NCBI GenBank assembly: GCA_965247035.1
Contig: CBDFGJ010000002.1
Coordinates: 1 to 64,000 of the forward strand
Direction of reading: 5' to 3'
Source: Azophilus sp965247035
GTDB taxonomy: Bacteria > Pseudomonadota > Gammaproteobacteria > Pseudomonadales > Azotimanducaceae
Length of the DNA stretch: 64,000 nt
Positions within the stretch are counted from its first letter, which is position 1. The number at the start of each line of letters is the position of its first letter. Shown piece by piece: positions 27,267 through 39,525 of the stretch. Made by a program: the position numbers and the translations under genes. The notes beneath the pieces were generated by a model that did no database searches, was not told where the DNA came from, and saw nothing but the letters and a program-made list of their open reading frames with translations.

Positions 27267-28055
27267 TCAGCGCCCGGTAAACACCGGTGCCCGTTTCTCC
27301 AGGAACGCCTTGAACGCTTCTTGGGTATCCCGCATCTTGCCGATGTTGCGATGGTGCTCCGTCTCCAGCGCAATGAAATCGGCAAAGCCCATCCGCTCCG
27401 CCGACAGGTAGTGGGATTTCAACGTCTTAAGAGCTACGGGTGACCGTGCGAGCAGGCTATCGACGATTTTGCGCGATTGCCGCTCGAATTCATCGTCATC
27501 GAACACCCGGGCGACAAGGCCCATTCGGTGTGCTTGGTCCGCATTGAACTTGTCGCACAGGAACGACAGTTCCCGCGCCTTCGCCGCGCCGATCAGTCGC
27601 GGCAGGCTCCAGGGGATGCCCATGTCCCCGGCAAACGCCACATTGATGAAAGCGGTGTTGAAGCGCGCCCGGCGAGCTGCGATGCGCAAGTCCGCACCGC
27701 AAGCCCAACCCAGCCCCGCCCCGGCGCAGGCGCCGTTGATGGCCGCCAGCGTCACCGCGGGCATGTCGTGCAGCAGGGCGGGCACCTGAAAGCACAACGG
27801 GTCCGTCGGCGCGGATTCCCGCGCATCCCGATTGTCGCTGGTGGCCCAGTTGATGTCCGCACCGGGGCAGAAGGAGCTTCCCGCCCCGGTGAGCACCAGC
27901 ACGCGGGTTGCGCCATCCCGCGCAATCTCGGTGAGCGCCTCGTAGGTCTCCCGCACCATAGGGTTAGTCATGCCATTGCGTTGGTCCGGGCGGTTCAGGG
28001 TGACTGTGGTGAGCGGGCCTTCTCGATCAACTCGAATCGTTGCAAAGTCTGTCAT
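27267..28055 (-). CDS. Enoyl-CoA hydratase/isomerase family protein
   Basis: A 262-residue crotonase-fold protein. It begins MTDFATIRVDREGPLTTVTL, then NRPDQRNGMTNPMV, and carries the oxyanion-hole segments SSFCPGADINW and INGACAGAGLGWACGADLRIA, followed by ADQAHRMGLVARVF. Crotonases act on acyl-CoA thioesters by hydration, isomerisation or hydrolysis, and the exact reaction is not determinable. The ATG at 28055 is where conserved sequence begins; a longer reading to 28214 would cross an IS5-like end at 28087. No pathway partners are adjacent. Confidence 0.88.
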   Translation of the reverse strand: MTDFATIRVDREGPLTTVTLNRPDQRNGMTNPMVRETYEALTEIARDGATRVLVLTGAGSSFCPGADINWATSDNRDARESAPTDPLCFQVPALLHDMPAVTLAAINGACAGAGLGWACGADLRIAARRARFNTAFINVAFAGDMGIPWSLPRLIGAAKARELSFLCDKFNADQAHRMGLVARVFDDDEFERQSRKIVDSLLARSPVALKTLKSHYLSAERMGFADFIALETEHHRNIGKMRDTQEAFKAFLEKRAPVFTGR

Positions 28056-28086
28056 TGGATTCGCCACTTTTTCCAAAATATGAATA

Positions 28087-28107
28087 CTAGGGAACGTCTG
28101 ATCAAGT
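28087..28107. repeat. Solo IS5/MITE-type end
   Basis: CTAGGGAACGTCTGATCAA closely resembles the right end of the MITE near tkt (CTAGGGAACCTCTGATTAA read inward). No matching opposite end is seen nearby, so it may be a remnant or a chance match. It lies in the leader of the crotonase gene. Confidence 0.4.
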
Positions 28108-28291
28108 AGCGTCACAGACGACATTGTTTTTGGATTTTCAAAATTTAAATGCTGCGCTTCACCCACTCGGTCAATATCGACCGGCTCAAAGTGATGCCCG
28201 CCTGCTGGATGCATTGATGCTGGCGATGTCCGAGGTCTTTGAAATCATGGAAACCGCCCACCCGGTTAGCGTTTCTATGCCAATCAGGCAA

Positions 28292-30973
<2,682 letters not shown>

Positions 30974-31031
30974 GCTTGCTTCCATACTGAATCACCAAGG
31001 CTCGTTAACCGCATCTAACAAACTCACCAAC

Positions 31032-31907
31032 TCAATGCCAACCCGTGACGTCGGCCAAGGCATCGCCGATTCCAGCAGGGCTGCGCACAGTGACCACTCC
31101 CGCATCCTCCAAAGCCTGGAACTTCTCCGAGGCCGTGCCCTTGCCGCCGGCGATAATTGCCCCGGCATGACCCATGCGCTTGCCCGGCGGGGCGGTGACG
31201 CCGGCGATGTAGGCCACCACAGGCTTGCTGACGTTGAGCTTGATGAAGGCGGCGGCGTCCTCTTCGGCGGTGCCGCCAATCTCCCCCACCATGACGATGG
31301 CTTGGGTGTCCTCGTCCTCCTCGAACAACGAGAGCACGTCAATGAAGTGCGTGCCTGGTATGGGGTCGCCGCCGATGCCCACGCAAGTGCTCTGACCGAA
31401 GCCCCGGTCCGTGGTCTGCTTAACCGCTTCATAGGTGAGCGTGCCGGAGCGGGAGACGATGCCGACCTTGCCCGACATGTGAATCTCCCCCGGCATGATG
31501 CCGATCTTGCATTTGCCGGGTGTGATGACGCCAGGGCAATTGGGGCCGACCAGCCTAGCGCCGGAGATGTCCAGCCTAGCCTTGACGCAGAGCATGTCGT
31601 GGGTGGGAATGCCCTCAGTGATGCAGACGATGAGGCGAATGCCGGCGTCTATGGCTTCGAGTATGGAGTCCTTGCAATAGGGTGCCGGCACGTAGATTAC
31701 GGAGGCTTTGGCACCGGTCGCGTCCGCCGCCGCCACCACAGTGTCGAAAACCGGCAACCCAAGATGGACTTCCCCACCCTTGCCCGGCGTTACGCCGCCG
31801 ACCAAGCGCGTGCCGTAGGCGATGGCCTGCTGACTGTGCAGGGTGCCCTGGGAACCGGTAAAGCCTTGGCAAATGACCTCGGTGTGCTTGTCTACCAATA
31901 TGCTCAA
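31032..31907 (-). CDS. sucD: Succinyl-CoA synthetase alpha subunit
   Basis: A 291-residue subunit that binds CoA and carries the phosphohistidine. Key text: VICQGFTGSQGTLHSQQAI, GIMPGEIHMSGKVGIVSRSG, CVGIGGDPIPGTHFIDVL and the phosphorylated His in PGKRMGHAGAIIAGGKGTA. The start overlaps the sucC stop by 4 bp, so the two subunits are made together. Confidence 0.97.
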   Translation of the reverse strand: MSILVDKHTEVICQGFTGSQGTLHSQQAIAYGTRLVGGVTPGKGGEVHLGLPVFDTVVAAADATGAKASVIYVPAPYCKDSILEAIDAGIRLIVCITEGIPTHDMLCVKARLDISGARLVGPNCPGVITPGKCKIGIMPGEIHMSGKVGIVSRSGTLTYEAVKQTTDRGFGQSTCVGIGGDPIPGTHFIDVLSLFEEDEDTQAIVMVGEIGGTAEEDAAAFIKLNVSKPVVAYIAGVTAPPGKRMGHAGAIIAGGKGTASEKFQALEDAGVVTVRSPAGIGDALADVTGWH

Positions 31908-33073
31908 GCCTCACCTCCAGCGGCCGCCACCGCTTTTCGCGCTGCATCGTCGAGGGACTCGGCGGCAATGATGTTCAGCGAGCTGCGGCTGAGGATGCGC
32001 CGCCCCTGATCGGCGTTGTTGCCTTCAAACCGAACGACCACTGGAACCGTAACGCCCACTTCCGTGATGGCGCCAATGATGCCTTCGGCGATGACCGCGC
32101 AACTGACAATGCCGCCAAAGATATTGATGAGCACCGCCTCGACCTTAGCGTCCGACAGGATGATTTTGAACGCTTCCGAAACCGCCTGCCGATCAGCGCT
32201 CCCGCCCACGTCCAGGAAATTAGCAGGGTTGCCACCACACAGCTTCACCAAGTCCATGGTGCCCATGGCCAGCCCAGCGCCGTTGACCATGCAGCCGATG
32301 TTTCCGTCAAGGGCGACGTAGTTCAACCCAAACGCGGATGCCTCGACCTCACGCGCGTCCTCCTGCGATGGGTCGCGCAGCTTCATTAGAGCGGGTTGCC
32401 GAAAAAGCGCGTTGCCATCTATGCTGACCTTGGCATCCAGGCATAGCAGGTCGCCACTGCCGGTCACCACCAATGGATTGATTTCCATCAATGAGCAGTC
32501 CAGATCGGTGAACAACTTAGCCAGCCCCAGGAACAGCGCTGTGCATTGCTTGACCTGATCTCCCTTTAGCCCAAGTCGATAGGCCAAATCCCGCCCCTGA
32601 TAGGCTTGCGGCCCCACATAGGGGTCGATGGTCACTTGCAGAATCTTCTCAGGCGACTCCTCGGCCACTTTTTCGATTTCGACGCCGCCTTCGGTGGAGG
32701 CCATGAAGACAACACGGCGAAGATTGCGGTCTATGACGGCACCAAGGTAGAGTTCTTGGCTGATTTCCGTGCAGCGCTCCACATAGATTCGAGACACCGG
32801 TTGACCCGTCTTATCGGTCTGGGCGGTCACCAGATTCTTGCCCAGCCAACGCTCGGCAAAGGTGCGCACAGCATCCAGGGAATCCACCAGAGCAACGCCA
32901 CCGGCCTTGCCCCGCCCGCCCGCATGGGCCTGCACCTTCACCACCCAGCGGTTGCCGCCGAGCTGTTTCGCCGCCGCTATTGCCGCCTCAGCCGCATCCA
33001 CCGCGTACCCTTCGGGCACAGGTAGGCCGTAGTCCCTGAAGAGCGCCTTAGCTTGGTATTCGTGTAGGTTCAT
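31904..33073 (-). CDS. sucC: Succinyl-CoA synthetase beta subunit
   Basis: A 389-residue ATP-grasp subunit. It begins MNLHEYQAKALFRDYGLPVP and contains WVVKVQAHAGGRGKAGGV, DLDCSLMEINPLVVT and the CoA-ligase domain GNIGCMVNGAGLAMGTMDLV. It makes ATP or GTP from succinyl-CoA in the TCA cycle. It overlaps lpd upstream and sucD downstream by 4 bp each. Confidence 0.97.
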   Translation of the reverse strand: MNLHEYQAKALFRDYGLPVPEGYAVDAAEAAIAAAKQLGGNRWVVKVQAHAGGRGKAGGVALVDSLDAVRTFAERWLGKNLVTAQTDKTGQPVSRIYVERCTEISQELYLGAVIDRNLRRVVFMASTEGGVEIEKVAEESPEKILQVTIDPYVGPQAYQGRDLAYRLGLKGDQVKQCTALFLGLAKLFTDLDCSLMEINPLVVTGSGDLLCLDAKVSIDGNALFRQPALMKLRDPSQEDAREVEASAFGLNYVALDGNIGCMVNGAGLAMGTMDLVKLCGGNPANFLDVGGSADRQAVSEAFKIILSDAKVEAVLINIFGGIVSCAVIAEGIIGAITEVGVTVPVVVRFEGNNADQGRRILSRSSLNIIAAESLDDAARKAVAAAGGEA

Positions 33074-34512
33074 GCCTTTCGCTTGGGGCGATTGACCATG
33101 TGAATGGCCCGTCCGCCGACGCCCAAGGCGGCTTCATGCACCGCCTCGGACAGGCTGGGATGGGCGAACATGGTCAGGCCAACATCTTCAGCGCTAGCAT
33201 CAAACTCCATGGCGATGACTCCTTGGGCGATGATCTCGGACGCTTGCGGCCCGAGCACATGCATTCCAAGCAGACGGTCCGTGGCCGCATCGGCCACCAC
33301 CTTGACCAACCCCACCGCATCGTTGGCGGCCAACGCCCGACCGTTGGCGGCGAACGGAAAGCTGCCCACCTTCACCTCCACCCCGGCGGCGGCAAGGGCC
33401 TCCTCGGTTTGGCCCACCCAAGCAATCTCCGGGTGGGTGTAGATGACGTTGGGCACCACATCGTAGTTCACAGCCGGTTTGAAGCCGGCGATGCGCTCCG
33501 CCACCATGACGCCCTCCTCCATGCCTTTGTGCGCCAACATGGGGCCGCGCACGCAATCGCCAACCGCGTAGACGCCATCGGCATCGGTGGCGCAGTAGTC
33601 GTCCACCTGAATGAAGCCTTGCGCATCAAGCGCGACGCCGCACCCTTGGGCCAGCAAATGATCCGTGCAGGGCCGACGTCCCACGGCAACAATCAGTCGG
33701 TCCACTTCAAGCTGCTGCTCGGCTTCCTCCTGCTCAAAGGTCAGGGCCACGGCGGCACCGTTCACCGCCGCTCCAGTCACCTTCGTGCCCAGCCTGATGT
33801 CCAGCCCCTGACCTCGCAACACCTTTAAGGCATCCCGGGCGATACGCCGGTCGGCCATGGGCAGAAAATCCGGCAGCGCCTCCAAAATGACCACCTCCGC
33901 ACCAAGGCGGCCCCAAACGCTGCCAAGCTCCAAGCCGATGACGCCAGCGCCGATAACGCCAAGGCGCTTGGGCACGGCGTCAAACTCCAAAGCGCCGGTG
34001 GAGTCCACAATCAACCCTGGCGTCAGCGGCGCTGGCGGTATCTCCATGGGCACCGAGCCCGCAGCCAGGATGACTTGATCCGCCGCAAGCGTTGAGGATG
34101 CGCCGTCATGGGGCTGAAACTCCACCCGCCGCTGCGGCAGCAGCTTGCCGGTTCCGGCTAGGCTGGTGACGCCGTTGCCTTTGAATAAGGAGGCGATGCC
34201 CCCGGTAAGCCCATTCACCACCTGCTGTTTGCGCGCCATCATCTGCGGCACGTTGATGGCCACATCACCCACTTCAACGCCAATCTCGCCTAAGTGATCC
34301 TTGGCTTCCACAAACTTGTGCGAAGCGTCAAGCAGGGCCTTGGAGGGAATGCAGCCCCAGTTGAGGCAGGTACCGCCGAGCAGGGGCGCGCCGTCGCCGT
34401 CCAGGGAAGCGTCGATGCAAGCGGTGCTCTTGCCCAGTTGGGCGCACCGAATGGCCGCCGCATAGCCGGCCGGACCAGCCCCGATTACGACGACATCGTA
34501 GCGGTCACTCAT
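33070..34512 (-). CDS. lpd: Dihydrolipoyl dehydrogenase (E3)
   Basis: A 480-residue FAD disulfide oxidoreductase that reoxidises lipoyl groups of the 2-oxoglutarate dehydrogenase complex and probably the glycine cleavage H protein. FAD motif DVVVIGAGPAGYAAAI, redox disulfide GGTCLNWGCIPSKALL, NAD motif LGVIGAGVIGLELGSVWGRLG and the C-terminal HPSLSEAVHEAAL base are visible. I take the ATG at 34512, where the FAD motif follows at once; upstream sequence overlaps sucB. It lies between sucB and sucC. Confidence 0.96.
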   Translation of the reverse strand: MSDRYDVVVIGAGPAGYAAAIRCAQLGKSTACIDASLDGDGAPLLGGTCLNWGCIPSKALLDASHKFVEAKDHLGEIGVEVGDVAINVPQMMARKQQVVNGLTGGIASLFKGNGVTSLAGTGKLLPQRRVEFQPHDGASSTLAADQVILAAGSVPMEIPPAPLTPGLIVDSTGALEFDAVPKRLGVIGAGVIGLELGSVWGRLGAEVVILEALPDFLPMADRRIARDALKVLRGQGLDIRLGTKVTGAAVNGAAVALTFEQEEAEQQLEVDRLIVAVGRRPCTDHLLAQGCGVALDAQGFIQVDDYCATDADGVYAVGDCVRGPMLAHKGMEEGVMVAERIAGFKPAVNYDVVPNVIYTHPEIAWVGQTEEALAAAGVEVKVGSFPFAANGRALAANDAVGLVKVVADAATDRLLGMHVLGPQASEIIAQGVIAMEFDASAEDVGLTMFAHPSLSEAVHEAALGVGGRAIHMVNRPKRKA

Positions 34513-34522
34513 CTCTATAGCT

Positions 34523-35731
34523 CTATAGCTCCAGAAGAATGCGAGCCGGATCTTCCAGCAACTGCTTAACCGCCACCAAGAACTGCACTGCTTCGCGGCC
34601 GTCAATCAAGCGATGGTCATAGGAAAGCGCCAAGTACATGAGCGGCCGGGCCAGGATTTCGCCATTGACCACCGTCGGCCGTTCCTGAATCTTGTGCATG
34701 CCCAAAATGGCCGTCTGCGGCGGGTTGAGAATGGGCGTGGACAGCAAGGAGCCGAACACACCGCCGTTGGAAATAGTGAAGGTGCCGCCTGAGATGTCTT
34801 CAATGGCCAGCTTTCCTTGCCGCGCCTTCTCCCCGTAGGCATTGATTTGGTCTTCAATCTGCGCCAAGCCCAAGGCGTCGGCGTCACGCACCACCGGAAC
34901 CACCAAACCGCGGTCCGTGCTGACGGCGACGCCGATGTCATAGTAGCCGTGATAAATGATGTCATTGTCGTCAATGGAGGCGTTGACGGCGGGGAAGCGC
35001 TTTAGCGACTCCACCGAGGCGCGCACAAAAAACGACATGAAGCCGAGGCGGGTGCCGTTGTGCCGGGCTTGAAATTCGTCCTGGTACTTGCTGCGCAGCG
35101 CCATGACCGGCGACATGTCCACCTCGTTGAACGTGGTCAGCATGGCCGAATTGTGCTGCGCCTCGACTAAACGCCGGGCGATGCTGGCCCGCAGGCGGGT
35201 CATGGGCACGCGGCGCTCGACTCGCTCGCCAAGCGCTTGGTCGGGAAAGTCCTCGTTCTCGGCGGGCGCTTCAACGGCCCTCGTTGGCGCTCTCGCCGGC
35301 GGCGGCGTCGGCCGCTCCTCCACCACATACTGGGCCACGTCATCCTTAGTGATGCGGCCATCCTTGCCGGTACCCTGCACCTTGGCAATGTCCAAGCCCT
35401 TCTCCTCAGCCAGCTTGCGCGCCGCTGGGCTGGCGCTCACCGGCATCGTTGGGGGTTGCGCCACCGTCACGGCGGCTGCGGCGATGGCTGAACTGATGTC
35501 GCCTAGTTCGAAAATGGCCAGCGATTCCTCGCTTTCAATCGGGTCGCCCTCTTGCTTGAGCACTTCGATGAGATGCCCATCCGCCGGCGCGACCACCTCC
35601 AGCACCACTTTGTCCGTTTCAATGTCCACTAGAAGGTCGTCACGCTTGACCGCCTCGCCGGCCTCCTTATGCCAAACGGCCACCGTGCCCTCAGTGATGG
35701 ACTCGGGGAAAGCGGGCGCTTTAATCTCCAT
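34523..35731 (-). CDS. sucB: Dihydrolipoyl succinyltransferase (E2 of 2-oxoglutarate dehydrogenase)
   Basis: A 402-residue E2 enzyme. The N-terminal lipoyl domain (MEIKAPAFPESITEGTV) carries its lysine in DIETDKVVLEV. A peripheral subunit-binding domain (ARKLAEEKGLDIAKVQGTG) follows, then the catalytic acyltransferase domain ending SYDHRLIDGREAVQFL with the active-site His. The two linkers are rich in Ala and Pro. The ATG at 35731 gives the conserved start. sucA lies 10 bp upstream. Confidence 0.96.
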   Translation of the reverse strand: MEIKAPAFPESITEGTVAVWHKEAGEAVKRDDLLVDIETDKVVLEVVAPADGHLIEVLKQEGDPIESEESLAIFELGDISSAIAAAAVTVAQPPTMPVSASPAARKLAEEKGLDIAKVQGTGKDGRITKDDVAQYVVEERPTPPPARAPTRAVEAPAENEDFPDQALGERVERRVPMTRLRASIARRLVEAQHNSAMLTTFNEVDMSPVMALRSKYQDEFQARHNGTRLGFMSFFVRASVESLKRFPAVNASIDDNDIIYHGYYDIGVAVSTDRGLVVPVVRDADALGLAQIEDQINAYGEKARQGKLAIEDISGGTFTISNGGVFGSLLSTPILNPPQTAILGMHKIQERPTVVNGEILARPLMYLALSYDHRLIDGREAVQFLVAVKQLLEDPARILLEL

Positions 35732-35741
35732 GGTGCTGCAC

Positions 35742-38582
35742 CTACGCAAAAGTTCCAAACAAAGCATCTTCAACCAAACGCCGTTGGCGGAGGTTGTGCA
35801 GATACATGTGGCCGGCGGCTGGGGCGGCGAATGCTCCGCGTCCAGCGTAGTTCAAGTATAGCGAAGGATTTAGCTTGTGAATGGCCCGTCGCGTATGATG
35901 CTGTCTGGAATCCCAAGCACCTTGGTTCATTGGTTCCTCTTGGCACCAAACCACATCCTTGAGATTGGCGTAGGGGGCGATCACTCGGCCCAAATCCTCC
36001 TCCGGGTATGGGTACAGCTGCTCAATGCGGACGATGGCGATGTTTTGGGCGCCGGCGCTGCGGCGCATCTCAAGCAACTCATAGAACACTTTGCCGCTGC
36101 ACAACACCAAGCGGTCCACGGCTAGGGGATCCTGCTCGTCCACCTCGCCAAGCACGGTGTGGAACGCGCCGTCGTAGAGTTCCTCCAAGGCCGAGACCGC
36201 CTGCTTGTGCCGCAGCAGGCTCTTTGGCGTCAAAGCCACCAACGGCTTGCGCAACGGCCTGATCGCTTGCCGACGCAGCATATGAAAGACTTGCGCCGGG
36301 GTGGTGGGCAGGCACACCTGCATGTTGTGCTCAGCGCATAGCTGCAAGTAGCGCTCCAGCCGCGCCGACGAGTGCTCCGGCCCGGCGCCATCATAGCCGT
36401 GGGGCAGCAGTAAGGTCAGTCCGCAAAGACGCCCCCACTTGATTTCGCCCGATGAGAGGAATTGATCAATCACCACTTGGGCGCCGTTGGCGAAATCCCC
36501 GAATTGGGCTTCCCAGATAATGAGCTCGTGCGGCGTCGTGGTGGCATAGCCGTATTCAAACGCCAGCACCGCCTCCTCCGACAGCAGGGAGTCGTAAATG
36601 TCGAAGTTGGTGCTCTCGGCAAGATGATTGAGCGGTATGAAGCGCTTGCCATTGGTTTGGTCGTACAGACAGGCATGGCGATGGGAGAAGGTGCCCACCC
36701 CCACGTCCTGGCCGGTGAGGCGCACGCCATGGCCGGCGTCAATGAGCGTGCCGTAGGCCATGATCTCCGCGTAGCCCCAGTTGACTAGGCGCTCGCCTCG
36801 GGTCATCTCGTCGCGCTCGCTCATCGTCTTGGCCACTTGGCGCTGCAGATTGAAGCCGTCCGGCATCTGGGTCAGACGCCCGGCAATGCTGATGAAGTGG
36901 TCCTTGGCGACCTTGGTGTCCGCCGCCGCCGTCCACTTGTGGCCAACGAACGGCTGCCAATCGACAAACAGGCTCACGTCCGGCTTCTGCACAATCGACA
37001 ACGCCACATGGCCGCCACGCTCCAAGGTGCTGCGATATTGCTCGGCCGTCTCCTGGGCTTCGGCGGCGCTGATGATCTGCTCCTCAACAAGCTGCTGCAC
37101 GTAGAGGTCGCGGCTGGTGGGATGGGAGCGGATCTTGGCGTACATCAAGGGCTGCGTCTTCATCGGCTCTTCGGCTTCGTTGTGCCCGCGGCGGCGGTAG
37201 CACAGGATGTCGATGACCACATCCTTGCGGAATCTCATGCGGTAGTCCGCCGCCATGCGGGTGGCGAAGATGACCGCTTCGGGATCGTCGCCGTTCACAT
37301 GGAAAATTGGCGCCTTCACCAGCTTTGCAATTTCCGTGCAGTATTCGGTGGAGCGGACGTCGTCCTGTCGGCTGGTGGTGAAGCCGATCTGATTGTTGAC
37401 GATGATGTGAACGGTGCCGCCGGTCTTGAAGCCGCGGGTCTGAGACATCTGAAAAGTCTCCATGACCACGCCCTGACCGGAGAAGGCCGCATCCCCATGG
37501 ATGAGAATGGGCACGACGAGATCGCCGGAGTAGTCCCGCCTTCGGTCTTGGCGGGCGCGCACGGAGCCTTCCACTACCGGACCGACGATTTCCAAATGGG
37601 ACGGGTTGAAGGCCAGCGCCAAATGCATCTCGCCGCCTGGGGTCATGACGTTGGTGGAGAATCCCTGGTGATACTTGACATCGCCCGAACCCACGTCGGG
37701 AACGGCCTTGCCGTCAAATTCGTCGAACAGATGCCAAGGATCCTTGCCCAGAATGTTGACCAACACATTCAGCCGGCCGCGATGGGCCATGCCAACGACG
37801 CTCTCCAGCACGCCTTGGGCACCGAGCCGCTGCAACAACTCATGCAGGCAGGGAATGAGCGTTTCCGCTCCTTCAATGCCAAAGCGCTTAATGCCTGGGT
37901 AGCGCCCATGCAGGTACTTCTCCAGTCCTTCGGCCGCGGTGATCCGTTCCAGGATCGTTCTCTTGTCCGCATCGCTCACGGAGCGCTTTATGCGCTCCAC
38001 TTCAAGGCGCATCTGTACCCAGATTTGCTCGGACGCCTGAGTCAGATGCATGTACTCCGGGCCGATGCTGCCGCAATAGAACATCTCCAATGCGGCAACA
38101 ATGTCGCGCAGCTTGGCGGAGCCGTCCCCATAGAGCAGGAAGTCCGTGTTGAACACATCGTCAAAGTCGGCCACGGATAGATCGTGGTAGGCTAGGTCGA
38201 GCATCGGCATCTGCCGCCGATCCATCATGCCCAACGGGTCGATGTCGGCCTTTTTGTGCCCGAGGGCGCGATAGGCGTTGGTCAAGTCCAGCACCCGCAT
38301 CTGCTTGCGCTCATGCTCGTTTTGAACCGCGGCGCTTTCCTTTTCCGGGCGCGCCTTCAAGCGATTGCGGCCAATGCGCTCGAAGTGCGCTATGACGCCG
38401 CTGTGGGGAATTTCCTGGTCGGCGGACTTCGGGCCCGGCAGGTCGTCGAAGAAACGGCGCCATTGCAAGGGCAGGCTTTCGGGCGCGGCCATCCAAGCTT
38501 CGTACATGGTTTCAATGTAGGTGCCGTTGAAGCCGGCGAGGTGCGAACTCGACCTCATGCGGTCCAAATAGGACTCAGCCAC
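35742..38582 (-). CDS. sucA: 2-Oxoglutarate dehydrogenase E1 component
   Basis: A 946-residue thiamine-diphosphate decarboxylase. N-terminal SSHLAGFNGTYIETMYEAW is the E2-binding region; GMAHRGRLNVLVNILGK, HGDAAFSGQGVVMETFQMSQ, and VDIVCYRRRGHNEAEEP-like text (VIDILCYRRRGHNE) mark the ThDP domain. The C-terminal half has GQDVGVGTFSHRHA and LPHGYDGAGPEHSSARLERY. It lies 10 bp upstream of sucB in the TCA cluster. Confidence 0.97.
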   Translation of the reverse strand: MAESYLDRMRSSSHLAGFNGTYIETMYEAWMAAPESLPLQWRRFFDDLPGPKSADQEIPHSGVIAHFERIGRNRLKARPEKESAAVQNEHERKQMRVLDLTNAYRALGHKKADIDPLGMMDRRQMPMLDLAYHDLSVADFDDVFNTDFLLYGDGSAKLRDIVAALEMFYCGSIGPEYMHLTQASEQIWVQMRLEVERIKRSVSDADKRTILERITAAEGLEKYLHGRYPGIKRFGIEGAETLIPCLHELLQRLGAQGVLESVVGMAHRGRLNVLVNILGKDPWHLFDEFDGKAVPDVGSGDVKYHQGFSTNVMTPGGEMHLALAFNPSHLEIVGPVVEGSVRARQDRRRDYSGDLVVPILIHGDAAFSGQGVVMETFQMSQTRGFKTGGTVHIIVNNQIGFTTSRQDDVRSTEYCTEIAKLVKAPIFHVNGDDPEAVIFATRMAADYRMRFRKDVVIDILCYRRRGHNEAEEPMKTQPLMYAKIRSHPTSRDLYVQQLVEEQIISAAEAQETAEQYRSTLERGGHVALSIVQKPDVSLFVDWQPFVGHKWTAAADTKVAKDHFISIAGRLTQMPDGFNLQRQVAKTMSERDEMTRGERLVNWGYAEIMAYGTLIDAGHGVRLTGQDVGVGTFSHRHACLYDQTNGKRFIPLNHLAESTNFDIYDSLLSEEAVLAFEYGYATTTPHELIIWEAQFGDFANGAQVVIDQFLSSGEIKWGRLCGLTLLLPHGYDGAGPEHSSARLERYLQLCAEHNMQVCLPTTPAQVFHMLRRQAIRPLRKPLVALTPKSLLRHKQAVSALEELYDGAFHTVLGEVDEQDPLAVDRLVLCSGKVFYELLEMRRSAGAQNIAIVRIEQLYPYPEEDLGRVIAPYANLKDVVWCQEEPMNQGAWDSRQHHTRRAIHKLNPSLYLNYAGRGAFAAPAAGHMYLHNLRQRRLVEDALFGTFA

Positions 38583-38608
38583 AAAAAGCCGCCGCCGCCT
38601 TATCTAGG

Positions 38609-38776
38609 TTGCGGTCTCAAGGAAGTCTTCAAGTATCCTGCCGCAGCATCATGGCGCGAACCTTGCCGATGGCCTGACTCGGATTGAGGCCCTTGGGGCA
38701 AGCGCTGACGCAGTTCAGAACGCCCCGGCAATGGAAGACGCCGTACGCATCCTCCAAATCCGCCAAGCGCTCCTCG
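38609..38776 (-). pseudogene. Diverged duplicate of the sdhB 3' end
   Basis: The segment repeats the last 49 or so codons of sdhB (about 38801-38968) at an offset of 192 bp. By hand count there are about 16 differences in 150 bp. It reads EERLADLEDAYGVFHCRG, then NCVSACPKGLNPSQAIGKV and ends with a stop at 38629-38631. The cluster cysteines are kept although most differences change the amino acid. It has no start codon or N-terminal half, so it is not a working gene. Confidence 0.85.
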
Positions 38777-38820
38777 AAAGCCGCCGCTGCCCTTTGCGGT
38801 TGGCGGTCTCAAGGAAGCCC

Positions 38821-39525
38821 TCAAGTACCCTGCCGCAGCATCATGCCACGAATCTTGCCGATGGCCTTACTGGGGTTGAGGCCCTTGGGGCAAGAGCTGA
38901 CGCAGTTCAGAATGCCCCGGCAACGGAAGACGCTGTACGGATCTTCCAAATCCGCCAAGCGCTCCTCGGTTGCCGTATCGCGGCTGTCGGCGAGAAAGCG
39001 GTACGATTGCAGCAGGCCGGCGGGGCCGATGAATTTGTCCGGGTTCCACCAGAACGACGGACAGGAAGTGGAGCAGCAGGCGCATAGAATGCATTCGTAC
39101 AGCCCATCAAGTTTGGCCCGCTCCTCGGGGGACTGCAATCGCTCCCGGGCCGGTGGCGGTTCGTCGTTGATGAGATAGGGCCGCACCTTTTCATACTGAG
39201 CGTAGAACTGGCTCATATCCACTACCAGGTCCCGAACGACCGGTTGCCCAGGCAGCGGGCGCAAGACCAGCTTGTCGCGCTTAGCCACTTGGGACACCGG
39301 GGTAATACAGGCCAAGCCGTTCATGCCGTTCATGTTCATGCCGTCTGAGCCGCATACACCCTCGCGGCAGGAGCGGCGATAGGACAGGGTCGGATCCTGC
39401 TCCTTCAGCATTTCCAGCACATCCAGCACCATCAGATCCCGGCCTTGGGGCAACTCGACCGACATCTCCCGCATTTGCGGGGCCTCATCCACGTCTGGGT
39501 TGTAACGATATATGCTGACCTGCAT
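38821..39525 (-). CDS. sdhB: Succinate dehydrogenase iron-sulfur subunit
   Basis: A 234-residue subunit with three Fe-S clusters that passes electrons from SdhA flavin to quinone. The N-terminal ferredoxin domain has SYRRSCREGVCGSDGMNMNG for [2Fe-2S]; the C-terminal domain has CILCACCSTSCPSFWWN and CRGILNCVSSCPKGLNP for [4Fe-4S] and [3Fe-4S]. Length is normal. Its start abuts the sdhA stop. A diverged copy of its 3' end follows before sucA. Confidence 0.96.
   Translation of the reverse strand: MQVSIYRYNPDVDEAPQMREMSVELPQGRDLMVLDVLEMLKEQDPTLSYRRSCREGVCGSDGMNMNGMNGLACITPVSQVAKRDKLVLRPLPGQPVVRDLVVDMSQFYAQYEKVRPYLINDEPPPARERLQSPEERAKLDGLYECILCACCSTSCPSFWWNPDKFIGPAGLLQSYRFLADSRDTATEERLADLEDPYSVFRCRGILNCVSSCPKGLNPSKAIGKIRGMMLRQGT

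Noticed and set aside
36837..38180. A 447-codon plus-strand frame within sucA
   Set aside because: It is antisense to a clear 2-oxoglutarate dehydrogenase gene with full motif conservation and shows no family resemblance of its own.
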